Below are positions 18,518-28,807 of a stretch of DNA of 64,000 nucleotides, one piece after another. The position numbers and the translations under genes were made by a program. The DNA is taken from assembly GCF_018613755.1 (NCBI RefSeq), contig NZ_JAGGPP010000013.1:1-64000 (forward strand). Reading direction: 5' to 3'. The stretch comes from Arthrobacter sp. ISL-72 (GTDB lineage Bacteria; Actinomycetota; Actinomycetes; Actinomycetales; Micrococcaceae). Each line of letters starts with the position of its first letter. Positions within the stretch are counted from its first letter, which is position 1. Under the pieces are notes generated by a model that did no database searches, was not told the DNA's origin, and worked only from the letters and a program-made list of their open reading frames with translations.

Positions 18518-20173
18518 TCAGCTCGCCGTGGGATTGCGTCCCACGTCCTTGGCATCCATGATCCGGTAGGCGTAGCCCTGCTCCGCCAGGAACCGCTGGC
18601 GCTTCGCGGCGAAGTCCTGGTCCAGGGTGTCCCGTGCCACCAGTGAATAGAAGCGGGCCGCACGGCCGTCCTGCTTGGGCCGCAACAGGCGGCCCAGGCG
18701 CTGGGCTTCCTCCTGGCGGGAGCCGAACGAGCCGGACACCTGGATGGCCACCGAAGCTTCCGGAAGGTCAATGGAGAAGTTGGCCACTTTCGAAACCACC
18801 AGCATCTTCACTTCGCCGGAGCGGAAGGCATCGAACAGTTTCTGCCGCTCCTTCACGGACGTGTCACCCTTGATGACCGGGGCCTGGAGCCGTTCACCCA
18901 GTTCGTCCAGCTGGTCGATGTACTGGCCGATCACTAGGAGCTGCTCGCCCCGGTGCTGTTCCACCAGCTGCTCCACCACGGCGTTCTTGGTTTCGGAAGT
19001 GGCACACAGCCGGTATTTGTCGGCGTCCTCGGCCATGGCATACGCCACACGTTCGTCATGCGGAAGGTCCACCCGGACTTCCACGCAGTCCACCGGCGCG
19101 ATGTAGCCCTGTGCCTCGATGTCCTTCCATGGGGCGTCGTAGCGCTTGGGACCGATCAGGCTGAAGACCTCCCCTTCACGGCCGTCCTCCCGTACCAGGG
19201 TTGCCGTCAGGCCGAGCCGGCGCCGCGCCTGCAGGTCGGCCGTCATCCGGAAGATGGGCGCCGGAAGCAAGTGGACTTCGTCGTAGATGATAAGGCCCCA
19301 GTCGTGCCCGTCCACCAGCTCAAGGTGGGGGTAGAGCCCGCCGCGTTTCGTGGTCAGGACCTGATACGTTGCAATCGTCACCGGGCGGACTTCCTTGACC
19401 GAGCCGGAGTACTCGCCGATCTCGTCCGCCGTCAGGGACGTCCGCTTGATCAACTCATCCTTCCATTGCCGGGCTGACACCGTGTTGGTCACCAGGATCA
19501 GCACCGTGGTGGAGCTTGTGGCCATCGCCGCCGCGCCCACCAGCGTTTTGCCGGCACCGCAGGGGAGCACGACGACGCCGCTGCCGCCGGCCCAGAAGTT
19601 CTCCGTGGCCAGTTTCTGGTACGGACGCAGCTTCCAGCCTGATTCGTTAAGCATGATGGGATGCGGTGTGCCGTCCACGTAACCGGCCAGGTCCTCAGCG
19701 GGCCAGCCGATCTTGAGAAGGAGTTGCTTCAGCTGCCCCCGCTGTGAGGAGTGGACCACCACGGTCTCCCCGTCGATGCGCGGCCCCAGCAACGGCTGGA
19801 TCTTCTTGGCCCGGCAGACCTCTTCGAGCACGGGGTAGTCGTTGGTCCGCATCACCAGCCCGTGCTGGGGATCCTTTTCCAGCCGCAGCCGGCCGTACCG
19901 GGACATGGTTTCTTCGATATCGATCAGCAGTGAATGCGGCACGGGGAAGCGTGAATACGTCAGCAGGGTGTCCAGCACGCGTTCGGCGTCCAGCCCCGCG
20001 GCGCGGGCGTTCCACAGGCCCAAGGGGGTGAGCCGGTAGCTGTGCACGTGTTCCGGCGCGCGCTCCAGTTCGGCGAAGGCGGCGATCGCGTGCCTTGCTT
20101 CCGTTGCCTGCTCATGGTCCACCTCGAGCAGGATTGTTTTGTCACTCTGGACGATCAGGGGTCCGTCATTCAC
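18518..20173 (-). CDS. DNA repair helicase XPB
   Basis: Encodes 551 residues, the size of bacterial and archaeal XPB. XPB is a superfamily 2 3'-5' DNA helicase. The N-terminal domain (1-130) precedes a damage-recognition-like region; Walker A PCGAGKT is at 204-210, the DEVH box at 298-301, the RED motif at 328-330 within LTATLVRED, and the C-terminal RecA domain ends with SGSFGSRQEEAQRLGRLLRPK. It follows the helicase-associated gene by 40 bases on the same strand, a pairing conserved in actinobacteria and reminiscent of archaeal XPB with its nuclease partner. The precise cellular role in bacteria is unsettled. Confidence 0.95.
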   Translation of the reverse strand: MNDGPLIVQSDKTILLEVDHEQATEARHAIAAFAELERAPEHVHSYRLTPLGLWNARAAGLDAERVLDTLLTYSRFPVPHSLLIDIEETMSRYGRLRLEKDPQHGLVMRTNDYPVLEEVCRAKKIQPLLGPRIDGETVVVHSSQRGQLKQLLLKIGWPAEDLAGYVDGTPHPIMLNESGWKLRPYQKLATENFWAGGSGVVVLPCGAGKTLVGAAAMATSSTTVLILVTNTVSARQWKDELIKRTSLTADEIGEYSGSVKEVRPVTIATYQVLTTKRGGLYPHLELVDGHDWGLIIYDEVHLLPAPIFRMTADLQARRRLGLTATLVREDGREGEVFSLIGPKRYDAPWKDIEAQGYIAPVDCVEVRVDLPHDERVAYAMAEDADKYRLCATSETKNAVVEQLVEQHRGEQLLVIGQYIDQLDELGERLQAPVIKGDTSVKERQKLFDAFRSGEVKMLVVSKVANFSIDLPEASVAIQVSGSFGSRQEEAQRLGRLLRPKQDGRAARFYSLVARDTLDQDFAAKRQRFLAEQGYAYRIMDAKDVGRNPTAS

Positions 20174-20213
20174 GGCTTAAGAGTCCTCGTGCCGCGGATT
20201 CCCGGGGTGCTGG

Positions 20214-22718
20214 TCACTGTTGAAATTCCTCTTCCGCCTCAATGTCGATGATCCGGTGGATGGAGAGCACTCTTTCCGTGTCGCGGGCGGGGTCGAAAAC
20301 CCTGACCCGGCCGCCGTTCACAGAAACCGGAACAACCGTTTCCCGGCTGGAATTCCCTTGGCTGTCCACAACGCTCATCACCACGGCCTGCCGGAGCCGG
20401 ATGGCCTTCTGCAGCGTCTCGAGTCCGAGCTGCGTTGCTGCTTCGCCGGTTGTTCCTGCCGGCGGCCGGTGGCTTCCGTTGCCGCTGGCACCGTGCGGGT
20501 CATTGTGGCTGCGGAGAATCGCCAGCTGGGCGTCGAGGTCTGCCTGGGGCGGTGCCGTCCGCGGTGCGCTGTACACCGGGCGTCCGCTTCCCGGAACGGC
20601 CGTGGTGCGGCGCAGCCGGAGAAGTGCTGATTCCGCTTCCTCCACGGCCGGTGACAGACCCAGTGCACGCAACGCCTGGGCGGTTTCCTTGGGGCCCGCG
20701 TGGGAAATGAGGACGGTGGGCGCGATGCGGACCAGCCCCAGCCCGGACGCGCTGGATTCCCTGACCAGCTCCAGGAGGGCATCCTCGTCGTCGCTCTGGA
20801 TGAAGCTGGAGGCCGTACCCACCCGCAGCCTGCCGTGCCTTGCGGCGGTGTCCTCGATAAGGTATTCGAGCGGCTGCGGCACTGCGGTGGCCGAGTGTTC
20901 GCGCAGAAATCCCAACAGGCTGGCGGCGTCGTGGCCGGCGTCCAGGGCGCGGCGGACGGACGCCACGGAGAACCGGTAGATGGTGGCGGGGCCCTGGCCT
21001 TCGGCATCGGCCATCACCAGGAGTTTTTCGCTCAGCTCGGGCGCCAGGTAGCCCGGCGCCACGGCGGTCAGGTCAGCCTGCAGCAACACATGGTTGAGGG
21101 CGGCCGGCAGGTGCTCGCCCAGGATGTCCAACGCTTCGTCCGGCCGTTCCGCCGCAATGGCCGAGCCCAGCTGGCTGAGCGCACCCGAACCGATGAGGCC
21201 CAGCATTTCCGCTTCGGCCAGGACGCCGCGGATCAGCGAACTGAAGCGCCTGGCCATGCGCGGCTGGGCCCATTCGGCCCGCTGAAGCACCGCTGCCGCG
21301 TCCAGCACCGGCGCCTTGCCGTCCGCCTCGGCGGCCTCCAGCGTAAGTTCGTGGAGGATCTCCAGGATCCGCTTCCTGATCACGGGTGCGTCAGGGCGCT
21401 GGGCTTCGGCGGACAATGCGTTGATGGTGGCGCCGGCCGCTGCACGGTGCGGGGCCGGGCCTGCGCCGGGACCGGTGACGGGCTGGCCCACCAGCGACGG
21501 GGCGCGCTCGCTGGCCAGCCAGGCATTCACCAGCCACAGCCACTGTTCCTGGCGCGGCAGCGTGAGCCACTCCAGCTGCTCGGGTTGCACCCAGGCGGAG
21601 CTGTCAACGTCCAGCCGGACCAGCCCGGCCAGTGCACACAGCTCCACCAGCAGCCCGGCGCTGTGCAGGTCGATCCGGAGCGAATCGGCCAGCCGCTTCA
21701 TCTCGCGGACCCCGACGCCGCCGCTGCGCAACGTAACGAGCGGCTGTTCACGGACGCTGTACAGAAGTTCGCCGGTGAGGCGGAGGGTTTCCGCGATGGC
21801 GCCGAGCGCGGCATTCCGGCGCAGCGCCGCCGTCGTCTGTCCCAGCCTCGGGACCGGAGGAGCAAGCGTGAAGTCCTCGATCACGGCACCGCCACGGAGC
21901 GAGATCCCCACGCTGTGCGGCAACTCCACGTGGGCGGCGTCCAGCGGTACCAGCAGGCCCCGCGCCAGGAGCCAGTCAACAGGGCCGACGTCGGGCCCTT
22001 CGTTCAGGACAGACGCCCGCCGCTGCGCCTGGGGGACGGCGCCCATGGCCCAGTTTCCGAAGCGGGCCAGGAGCGCGATGGTCCGGTCCGGGGCGGTCGC
22101 GAGGATATGGTTCAGGGCCTCGGGGGTCGCTGTCCAGTGCTGCAGCGACAGCGCTGCTTCCATGGGTGTTGTGGCGGGATGGATGGCGGCGCCGCTGTGG
22201 TGCAGTTCGCCCACGAGTTGCACCACCCGTTGCGCAAAGGCCGGCTGCAGCCGGACCAGTTCTGTATAGTTCCGGCCCAGTCCGGCCGGGTAAATCCCCA
22301 CGACGTCACGAAGGCTCCCCACCGGAAGGTAGAACCGCTGGCGCGGGCCGGCGGAAAGCAGGGTGCCGTGCGGCGGCTCGGCGCGGTGCACCAGGGCCAG
22401 CTCCTCCAGGGAGTGCAGGATCCGTTCGATGGCTGACAGCGAGGCGCCGTTGATGAGCTTCTTCAGTCCGGGGGCAGACGCGCTGTGAGCCGTGTCCGTG
22501 TTGGTGCAGAGGTGGAGGGTCTCCAGAACCTGCATCTGCGGCCGGTTCAGCCGCTCCAGCGCCCGTTGCACACTGACCCGCGCGCTGGCCCTGGCTGCGA
22601 GGGCGGCAAAATCCGGAACGTTTGGTGAAATGAGGTCCGGTCGCGCGGAGAACAAGGCCCGCAACGAGTCGTCGCTGCGTGCCTCCAGTTCCTTGCTGAG
22701 CGCGCGAATAAAGGACAT
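20214..22718 (-). CDS. Helicase-associated protein, XPB partner
   Basis: Encodes 834 residues from the ATG at 22718; the longer frame to 22769 would overlap the upstream gene. The opening MSFIRALSKELEARSDDSLRAL and a C-terminal region with FIQSDDEDALLELV and LSIHRIIDIEAEEEFQ match the actinobacterial 'helicase C-terminal domain' family annotated near XPB. Several winged-helix-like repeats are suggested in the first 500 residues, but no Walker A motif is visible, so it probably has no ATPase of its own. It likely works with XPB; the mechanism is unknown. A proline/histidine-rich stretch lies near 740. Confidence 0.8.
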   Translation of the reverse strand: MSFIRALSKELEARSDDSLRALFSARPDLISPNVPDFAALAARASARVSVQRALERLNRPQMQVLETLHLCTNTDTAHSASAPGLKKLINGASLSAIERILHSLEELALVHRAEPPHGTLLSAGPRQRFYLPVGSLRDVVGIYPAGLGRNYTELVRLQPAFAQRVVQLVGELHHSGAAIHPATTPMEAALSLQHWTATPEALNHILATAPDRTIALLARFGNWAMGAVPQAQRRASVLNEGPDVGPVDWLLARGLLVPLDAAHVELPHSVGISLRGGAVIEDFTLAPPVPRLGQTTAALRRNAALGAIAETLRLTGELLYSVREQPLVTLRSGGVGVREMKRLADSLRIDLHSAGLLVELCALAGLVRLDVDSSAWVQPEQLEWLTLPRQEQWLWLVNAWLASERAPSLVGQPVTGPGAGPAPHRAAAGATINALSAEAQRPDAPVIRKRILEILHELTLEAAEADGKAPVLDAAAVLQRAEWAQPRMARRFSSLIRGVLAEAEMLGLIGSGALSQLGSAIAAERPDEALDILGEHLPAALNHVLLQADLTAVAPGYLAPELSEKLLVMADAEGQGPATIYRFSVASVRRALDAGHDAASLLGFLREHSATAVPQPLEYLIEDTAARHGRLRVGTASSFIQSDDEDALLELVRESSASGLGLVRIAPTVLISHAGPKETAQALRALGLSPAVEEAESALLRLRRTTAVPGSGRPVYSAPRTAPPQADLDAQLAILRSHNDPHGASGNGSHRPPAGTTGEAATQLGLETLQKAIRLRQAVVMSVVDSQGNSSRETVVPVSVNGGRVRVFDPARDTERVLSIHRIIDIEAEEEFQQ

Positions 22719-22728
22719 CAGTCCAACG

Positions 22729-22962
22729 TTACCGCCCGCCGGACTTTCCTGCCCTGCGGCGTGCGGCAACGCCGTCGATCACCAGGACGATCATCAGCAG
22801 GAATGCCAGCGGCAGGCCGTACAAGGCAAAGGAGGTCACCCACACCGGGGCGGCGCCGCCGGCAAAGGCAACGGCCATGACGGCGCCGACGGCAGCCAGG
22901 GAAAGGACGGCGATAACCACCGCAACTATCATCAGTGGCCGCCGGTAGCGGGAGGGTGTCAT
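22729..22962 (-). CDS. Small two-helix membrane protein
   Basis: Encodes 77 residues from the ATG at 22962; a start further upstream at 23001 is open but less likely. Two hydrophobic helices are clear (about 10-33 and 40-63), with a basic start (SRYRR) and a basic tail (ARRRAGKSGG), so both ends should face the cytoplasm. Its stop is 10 bases before the helicase-associated start. No family was recognised. It may be translated in the same transcript as the two helicase genes. Confidence 0.65.
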   Translation of the reverse strand: MTPSRYRRPLMIVAVVIAVLSLAAVGAVMAVAFAGGAAPVWVTSFALYGLPLAFLLMIVLVIDGVAARRRAGKSGGR

Positions 22963-23146
22963 GCACGTAACGCTAACAGCCCGGCCGTGCCCGTGCCGCA
23001 AAGCGGGAAACAGGGGCCCGGCAGGATAACCTTGAAGGTACAGACCAACATGGTCCAGGCAGTCATACCTTGAACCCGCATATCAGTGCGGATGCGGTGG
23101 CCGCCGGCCGTGTCTCAGGAAGTCCAGAACGAAGAAGGTTGATTAC

Positions 23147-23530
23147 GTGCCTACCGGCAAGGTCAAGTGGTATGACAAGGAAAAAGGCTTCGGATTCCTC
23201 GCGGGCGAGGACGGCCAGGAAGTATTCCTGCCCAAATCCGCGCTGCCCGAGGGCGTATCGGAGCTGAAGGCCGGCACCCGGGTGGAGTTTGGCGTTGCTG
23301 ACGGCCGCAAGGGCGCCCAGGCCCTCGGCCTGCGCGTGCTGGACAAGACACCGTCCATCGCCAAGGCAAAGCGGCCCAGCGCCAAGGACCTGGCACCGCT
23401 CGTCCAGGACCTGGTGACCGTACTGGACAACCTGTCCGGAACGCTGTCCGCCGGAAAGTACCCGGAAGGCAACAAGGCCAAGGCGATAGCCGCCGCCCTC
23501 CGTAAGGTTGCCGACGAGCTGGACGCCTAG
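23147..23530 (+). CDS. Cold-shock domain protein with C-terminal extension
   Basis: Encodes 127 residues from a GTG. Residues 1-66 form a cold-shock domain (GKVKWYDKEKGFGFL for RNP1, EVFLPKSAL for the RNP2 region, where the usual V-F-V-H is replaced by V-F-L-P). Residues ~70-127 form a helical extension with SAKDLAPLVQDLVTVLDNL, found in actinobacterial CspB-type proteins. It probably binds RNA or single-stranded DNA. The DUF3027 gene follows after 9 bases, a conserved pairing. A 184-base gap lies upstream, divergent from the small membrane protein, and should hold both promoters. Confidence 0.9.
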   Translation: MPTGKVKWYDKEKGFGFLAGEDGQEVFLPKSALPEGVSELKAGTRVEFGVADGRKGAQALGLRVLDKTPSIAKAKRPSAKDLAPLVQDLVTVLDNLSGTLSAGKYPEGNKAKAIAAALRKVADELDA

Positions 23531-23539
23531 GCATCCGGC

Positions 23540-24094
23540 ATGACTTCCCAACCTGACCAGAGCACACCCAAACCGGTTTCAAAGCCCCGTGCCGGCGTCC
23601 CTGCTTGGCGTACCGGCAAGCCGGATGCGGTGCTCGCGGCGGCCGTGGACTTTGCCCGGGACGCCATCGAGGGCATTGCCCCCGCCGCGCAGATCGGACG
23701 GCACCTGGGCGCCAAAACCGAAGGCGACCGTGTTGTCACGCACCTCTTTGAGTCCAAGCTCACCGGTTACCAGGGCTGGCAGTGGTATGCAGTGATCACC
23801 CGCAATTCGCGTTCCAAGCTCATCACCGTGAACGAACTTGGTTTGTTGCCCTCGGAGGATTCGATCCTTGCGCCCGAGTGGGTGCCGTGGGCCGAACGCG
23901 TGCGCCCTGAGGACGCCCGGGAAGAGGAAGCAACGGACGCGGCGCTCGACGGCGAAGTGGCCGTTTCCGAGGACGGCACCAGCGAGGCGCCGGAGGACGA
24001 AGCCGAAGCCAGCCAGGTGGCCGTTTCCGACGACGGCGCTGACGCGGGCAATCCGGAATCAGGCACCGGCACTTCGACCGGCGAGGGCGACTAG
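23540..24094 (+). CDS. DUF3027 protein
   Basis: Encodes 184 residues. The conserved part is about residues 20-120, with WRTGKPDAVLAAAVDFAR, GWQWYAV, TVNELGLLPSEDSILAPEW and VPWAERVRPED. The C-terminal ~60 residues are strongly acidic and contain a duplicated VAVS(E/D)DG segment. DUF3027 is restricted to actinobacteria and has no established function. Close coupling to the cold-shock gene suggests a shared role in RNA or stress biology, but that is inference. Confidence 0.87.
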   Translation: MTSQPDQSTPKPVSKPRAGVPAWRTGKPDAVLAAAVDFARDAIEGIAPAAQIGRHLGAKTEGDRVVTHLFESKLTGYQGWQWYAVITRNSRSKLITVNELGLLPSEDSILAPEWVPWAERVRPEDAREEEATDAALDGEVAVSEDGTSEAPEDEAEASQVAVSDDGADAGNPESGTGTSTGEGD

Positions 24095-24174
24095 CCACCG
24101 GTCACGTAAAAAACGGCGGCACACCAGCCGGCCCCGCAACGAAAGCCCCGCAACGAAAGGCGCTCAACGAAAAA

Positions 24175-24207
24175 GGCGCCGTCCGGGACCAAAGCCCGGA
24201 CGACGCC
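24175..24207. terminator. Bidirectional terminator between DUF3027 and serC
   Basis: GGCG-CCGTCCGGG pairs with CCCGGACG-ACGCC around a short loop, giving a stem of about 12 bp. The A run just before it (24170-24174) acts as a U run for the minus-strand serC transcript; the plus strand lacks a good T run. Confidence 0.65.
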
Positions 24208-24235
24208 GTCGAACGCCAACGCGTCAGTCGATTCC

Positions 24236-25742
<1,507 letters not shown>

Positions 25743-26438
25743 ATGACGGATCTGATCGACACCACGGAGATGTATCTTCGGACAATCTTGGAGCTTGAGG
25801 AAGAGAACATCGTGGCTCTCCGTGCCCGGATTGCAGAACGGTTGCGCCACTCCGGGCCGACTGTTTCGCAGACCATCGGCCGGATGGAGCGGGACGGACT
25901 GGTTGTTGTTTCGGGCGACCGCCACCTTGAGCTCACCGAAACAGGCCGGAAACGGGCCACGGAAGTAATGCGCAAGCACCGGCTCGCGGAGCGGCTCCTG
26001 GCCGACGTCATCGGCCTGGACTGGGCGTACGTCCACGACGAAGCGTGCCGCTGGGAACACGTCATGAGTGAGCGCGTTGAACGGCGCATCTTTGAACTCC
26101 TGGACCACCCCACGGTTTCCCCCTACGGCAATCCCATCCCCGGCCTAGCAGCGCTCGGCGGACAGCCGTCTCCGGGGTTCGCGGCCGGTGTGGTGAACCT
26201 CCTCGACGCCATGTCCGGGTACGGGGCCGACTCGCGTGTCATCGTGAGCCGACTGGCCGAGCCCATCCAGGTGGAACCGGAGCTCCTGGTGCAGCTCGAT
26301 GAGGGTGGCATCCGGCCCGGAGCGTCCCTGGCCCTGGAGCGCGTGGGCGAGTACATCTCGGTGCGGGTGCCCGAGATCGAAGGGGCCCTCGAGTTGCCGC
26401 CGGAAGTAGCGGCCCATGTATTTGTTACGGTCAGCTAA
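25743..26438 (+). CDS. dtxR: DtxR/IdeR-type iron-dependent transcriptional regulator
   Basis: Encodes 231 residues from the ATG at 25743, chosen because MTDLIDTTEMYLRTI is the standard DtxR start; the frame is open upstream. All metal ligands of diphtheria DtxR are present at the same numbers: Met10, His79, Glu83, His98, Cys102, Glu105, His106. The helix-turn-helix is at about 27-50 (RIAERLRHSGPTVSQTI) and an SH3-like domain covers about 150-231. With ferrous iron such proteins repress siderophore and iron-uptake genes. The cysteine at 102 indicates iron rather than manganese specificity. A candidate target is the SIP gene at 8.0-8.9 kb. Confidence 0.95.
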   Translation: MTDLIDTTEMYLRTILELEEENIVALRARIAERLRHSGPTVSQTIGRMERDGLVVVSGDRHLELTETGRKRATEVMRKHRLAERLLADVIGLDWAYVHDEACRWEHVMSERVERRIFELLDHPTVSPYGNPIPGLAALGGQPSPGFAAGVVNLLDAMSGYGADSRVIVSRLAEPIQVEPELLVQLDEGGIRPGASLALERVGEYISVRVPEIEGALELPPEVAAHVFVTVS

Positions 26439-26512
26439 CTGCGCACCTTGTAGGACCACCTTCCTCCACTGAGACGTAGATAACGGAATTATTACCGCGC
26501 TGATTAATCCCC

Positions 26513-26518
26513 TATAGT
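26513..26518 (+). promoter_or_regulatory. -10 element before riboswitch 1
   Basis: TATAGT is a near-consensus -10, about 38 bases before the aptamer. A clear -35 was not found; TATTAC 17 bases upstream is weak. Transcription would start near 26525. The gap of 26439-26792 otherwise holds the riboswitch. Confidence 0.5.
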
Positions 26519-26555
26519 TGAGGACTAGCGCCGATACTAAAGCGTTACCTGATCC

Positions 26556-26776
26556 GAAGCCGAGCTCTGCCAGCGGATCAGCGTACGAATCACCTCCTGG
26601 CAGAGGCGGAGGAACCACAATCGGCCGTTGAAAGACGGCCTTGGGGTGAAGTCCGTCAGCGGCGAGACATTCCGACGAAGGATTCCAGGGGATACCCCTG
26701 TGTCGGATGCCTTGCATTGGCGGACCGGGTCTTTGATCTCTCTGACCCGAATCCGACAGCTAACTTCGCAGGCTAT
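26556..26776 (+). promoter_or_regulatory. c-di-AMP riboswitch (ydaO/yuaA family) 1
   Basis: Matches the conserved core of the ydaO class: closing helix AGCC (26558-26561) with GGCT (26771-26774), helix CTCTGCCAG with CTGGCAGAG, the purine-rich GGCGGAGGAACCA, TTGGGGTGAAGTC, and the 3' hallmark CCGAATCCGACAGCTAACTTCGCAGGC split here as CCGAATCCGACAGC and TAACTTCGCAGGC. This class binds cyclic di-AMP and usually switches expression off. It ends just before the ribosome binding site of the M23 peptidase gene. Confidence 0.92.
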
Positions 26777-26792
26777 CCAGAGAGGATTTTTC

Positions 26793-27614
26793 TTGACCAC
26801 GCAGACCGTCAGGGGCCGCCGCAGGGCGTCAGGTCCCGCTTCGGAGTACCCAGTGGCCGAAGCCGTTCTGACGGTCAGGCCACGCGATGCGCATCGCGAC
26901 GCGCGGCGGCGCCGAAGCCTCTTCAGTCAGATCACAGACTTTGCCGCGGCGAGCGGTGTGGGCCAGAAGGCCGGCATCGCGCTCGCCGCCACCGGCCTGG
27001 TCCTCACGGTAACCGTGCCCTCGACCGGCCCCATGATGGCGACAGCGGAAACCGGCACCGCCGGGGCTGCCGCAGTTGCGCCGCAGCCGGAAGTTTCCGC
27101 TGCTGCCGGCGCCAAAATCGACTTCAACCGAACCTCCGTTGCCACCAAGGGCGACCCCGACGGCAAGCTCAAACAGCTGCTGAGCGCGCAATCTGCAAGC
27201 ACCATCACCCGCGCGGCGTCCGCGGGCAGCCTGGGGGCTCCGCTGGAACACCTGGTCTCGGCTTCCCCCTTCGGCTTCCGGGTCAGTCCCATCACAGGCG
27301 GTGCCGGAGAGTTCCACCGCGGCCAGGACTACGCGGCCGAGTGCGGCACAAACGTTCTGGCGGCTGCCAGCGGAACTGTGACATTCTCGGGATGGCATCC
27401 TTACGGCGGCGGAAACCGCATCGTGGTCGACCATGGCAACGGCCTGGAGACCACGTACAACCATCTCTCGTCGTCCAGCGTGCAGGTAGGCCAGAAGGTC
27501 AGCCGGGGCGACGTTATTGCACTCAGTGGGACCACTGGCGCCTCCACCGGCTGCCACCTCCACTTTGAAGTGATGGTCAACGGCGAAGTCGTTGACCCCA
27601 CCGGCTGGCTCTGA
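26793..27614 (+). CDS. M23 family metallopeptidase, secreted
   Basis: Encodes 273 residues from a TTG at 26793, supported by AGAGAGGA six bases upstream directly after the riboswitch; the longer open frame would start inside the aptamer. M23 enzymes cut peptidoglycan cross-links. A basic N-terminus (RGRRRASG) and a hydrophobic segment near residues 66-85 suggest export or membrane anchoring. The catalytic domain (about 168-270) has the zinc motif HRGQD, NRIVVDHGNGLETTYNHLSS, and the HLHFE motif close to the end. Expression should fall when c-di-AMP is high. Confidence 0.92.
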   Translation: MTTQTVRGRRRASGPASEYPVAEAVLTVRPRDAHRDARRRRSLFSQITDFAAASGVGQKAGIALAATGLVLTVTVPSTGPMMATAETGTAGAAAVAPQPEVSAAAGAKIDFNRTSVATKGDPDGKLKQLLSAQSASTITRAASAGSLGAPLEHLVSASPFGFRVSPITGGAGEFHRGQDYAAECGTNVLAAASGTVTFSGWHPYGGGNRIVVDHGNGLETTYNHLSSSSVQVGQKVSRGDVIALSGTTGASTGCHLHFEVMVNGEVVDPTGWL

Positions 27615-27667
27615 TCCCAAAAATGATGGGTCACTCTCGAGTTCCTGTGACACGCCGTGACCTGAAT

Positions 27668-27696
27668 GTGACATTCGCTCCGGATTCCTGTACCGT
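27668..27696 (+). promoter_or_regulatory. Promoter for the second riboswitch transcript
   Basis: GTGACA at 27668-27673, a 17-base spacer and TACCGT at 27691-27696 make a plausible vegetative promoter. The transcript would begin near 27703 with a perfect 9-bp hairpin, CGCCAACTT/AAGTTGGCG around TTCCG (27705-27727), that may protect its 5' end. Confidence 0.55.
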
Positions 27697-27740
27697 CTAA
27701 AGCACGCCAACTTTTCCGAAGTTGGCGCTCTTGAGTGGAT

Positions 27741-27910
27741 TGCCTAACTCTGCCACCGCTCAAGGTCCGTTCGCATTACATCGTCTGGCAGAGGCGGGGG
27801 AACCAATTTTGGTCTTCGCAAGAAGACCTTGGGGTTAAGTCGCAACGCTTCCCAGGAAGCCGAGTGGCCGGGTGACTCCCATCCGAATCCGACAGCTCAC
27901 CTCGTAGGCA
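27741..27910 (+). promoter_or_regulatory. c-di-AMP riboswitch (ydaO/yuaA family) 2
   Basis: Same plan as the first: closing helix TGCCT (27741-27745) with AGGCA (27906-27910), CTCTGCCA with TGGCAGAG, GGCGGGGGAACCA, CTTGGGGTTAAGTC, then CCGAATCCGACAGCTCACC and TCGTAGGC. It is shorter than copy 1 because the variable hairpins are smaller. It lies directly before the NlpC/P60 gene's ribosome binding site. The remainder of the 27615-27928 gap is the promoter and the 5' hairpin. Confidence 0.93.
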
Positions 27911-27928
27911 TTGGGAGAGGCTACCTTC

Positions 27929-28669
27929 GTGTCTTCACGCCACAACTCTGCGCGCCATCGCGCGCAAACGGTTCGTACGAACCCGTTGAACTCCGTGTCC
28001 AGGGCTGTGACTGCCAACGCCGGGACCGTAGGCCGCCAGGCGGCTGTTATTGCAGCCGCGTCCGGAATGATCCTCAGCGTTGGAATGCCGGCTAACGCCG
28101 CAGATACCAACCTGGGTGTTTCCGCTTCCACGGAGTCCGGCTCACAGTCGGCTCAGCTGGCCGTTACCGCAGAACCGACAGCGACTGTTTCCTTCGAGCG
28201 TCCGGCAGTGACCACGGAGGCAGCGCCCAAGGTTGAAGCCGTCCGGGCACAGTCCACCGGTACGGATGCCAGCGAGACCACCACCGAAGCTGACAGCGAA
28301 GGGACGGCAGACAAGCTTGCCGACGCCGCTTCCTCTGCAGCGGCATCGGGCCTCGCCGCCATCGCGTACACCGGAATCGGCAGCCCCTACGTCTGGGGCG
28401 GCACCACTCCCAGCGGCTGGGACTGCTCAGGTTTCACGCAGTGGGTTTACGCCCAGGCCGGCATCAGCATCCCCCGCGTCAACGCATGGACCGCTATGAA
28501 GCCCACCGCCACTCCGGCGCCGGGCGACTTGGTCATGCAAAACGGCGGTGCGCACGTGGGCATCTACGTCGGCAACGGCATGATGATCAGCGCGCTGAAC
28601 CCGTCGCAGGGCACCATCCTGCACGCTGTGTCCGCCACGGGCACGTCTGCGTACTACACGCTTCGCTAA
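27929..28669 (+). CDS. NlpC/P60 family peptidoglycan hydrolase, secreted
   Basis: Encodes 246 residues from the GTG at 27929, with GGGAGAGG eight bases upstream. A long signal region (RQAAVIAAASGMILSVGMPANAAD, here split for length as RQAAVIAAASG and MPANAAD) ends near residue 62. A serine/threonine/glutamate-rich linker follows (about 65-135). The NlpC/P60 domain covers ~137-246: GIGSPYVWGG, the catalytic Cys in WDCSGFTQWVY, His in AHVGIYVGN, and ALNPSQG for the third residue. Such enzymes cut stem peptides in the wall. It is regulated by c-di-AMP riboswitch 2. Confidence 0.93.
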   Translation: MSSRHNSARHRAQTVRTNPLNSVSRAVTANAGTVGRQAAVIAAASGMILSVGMPANAADTNLGVSASTESGSQSAQLAVTAEPTATVSFERPAVTTEAAPKVEAVRAQSTGTDASETTTEADSEGTADKLADAASSAAASGLAAIAYTGIGSPYVWGGTTPSGWDCSGFTQWVYAQAGISIPRVNAWTAMKPTATPAPGDLVMQNGGAHVGIYVGNGMMISALNPSQGTILHAVSATGTSAYYTLR

Positions 28670-28807
28670 AACACGCGCTTCCCTCACTGAAGCGCGCGTC
28701 CTTCGCTAAAAAATCCGTTCGGGCCGTTCCGGCTTACCCCCAAGATGCCGGAGCGTCCAAAAACCGCGGCCTGCTATGCAGTCTGAGGAAAACGAAAGAG
28801 AGAAATA

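Noticed and set aside
28670-28807. Third c-di-AMP riboswitch before the third hydrolase
   Set aside because: None of the hallmark aptamer sequences is present; the gap is only 138 bases and holds a GC-rich hairpin.
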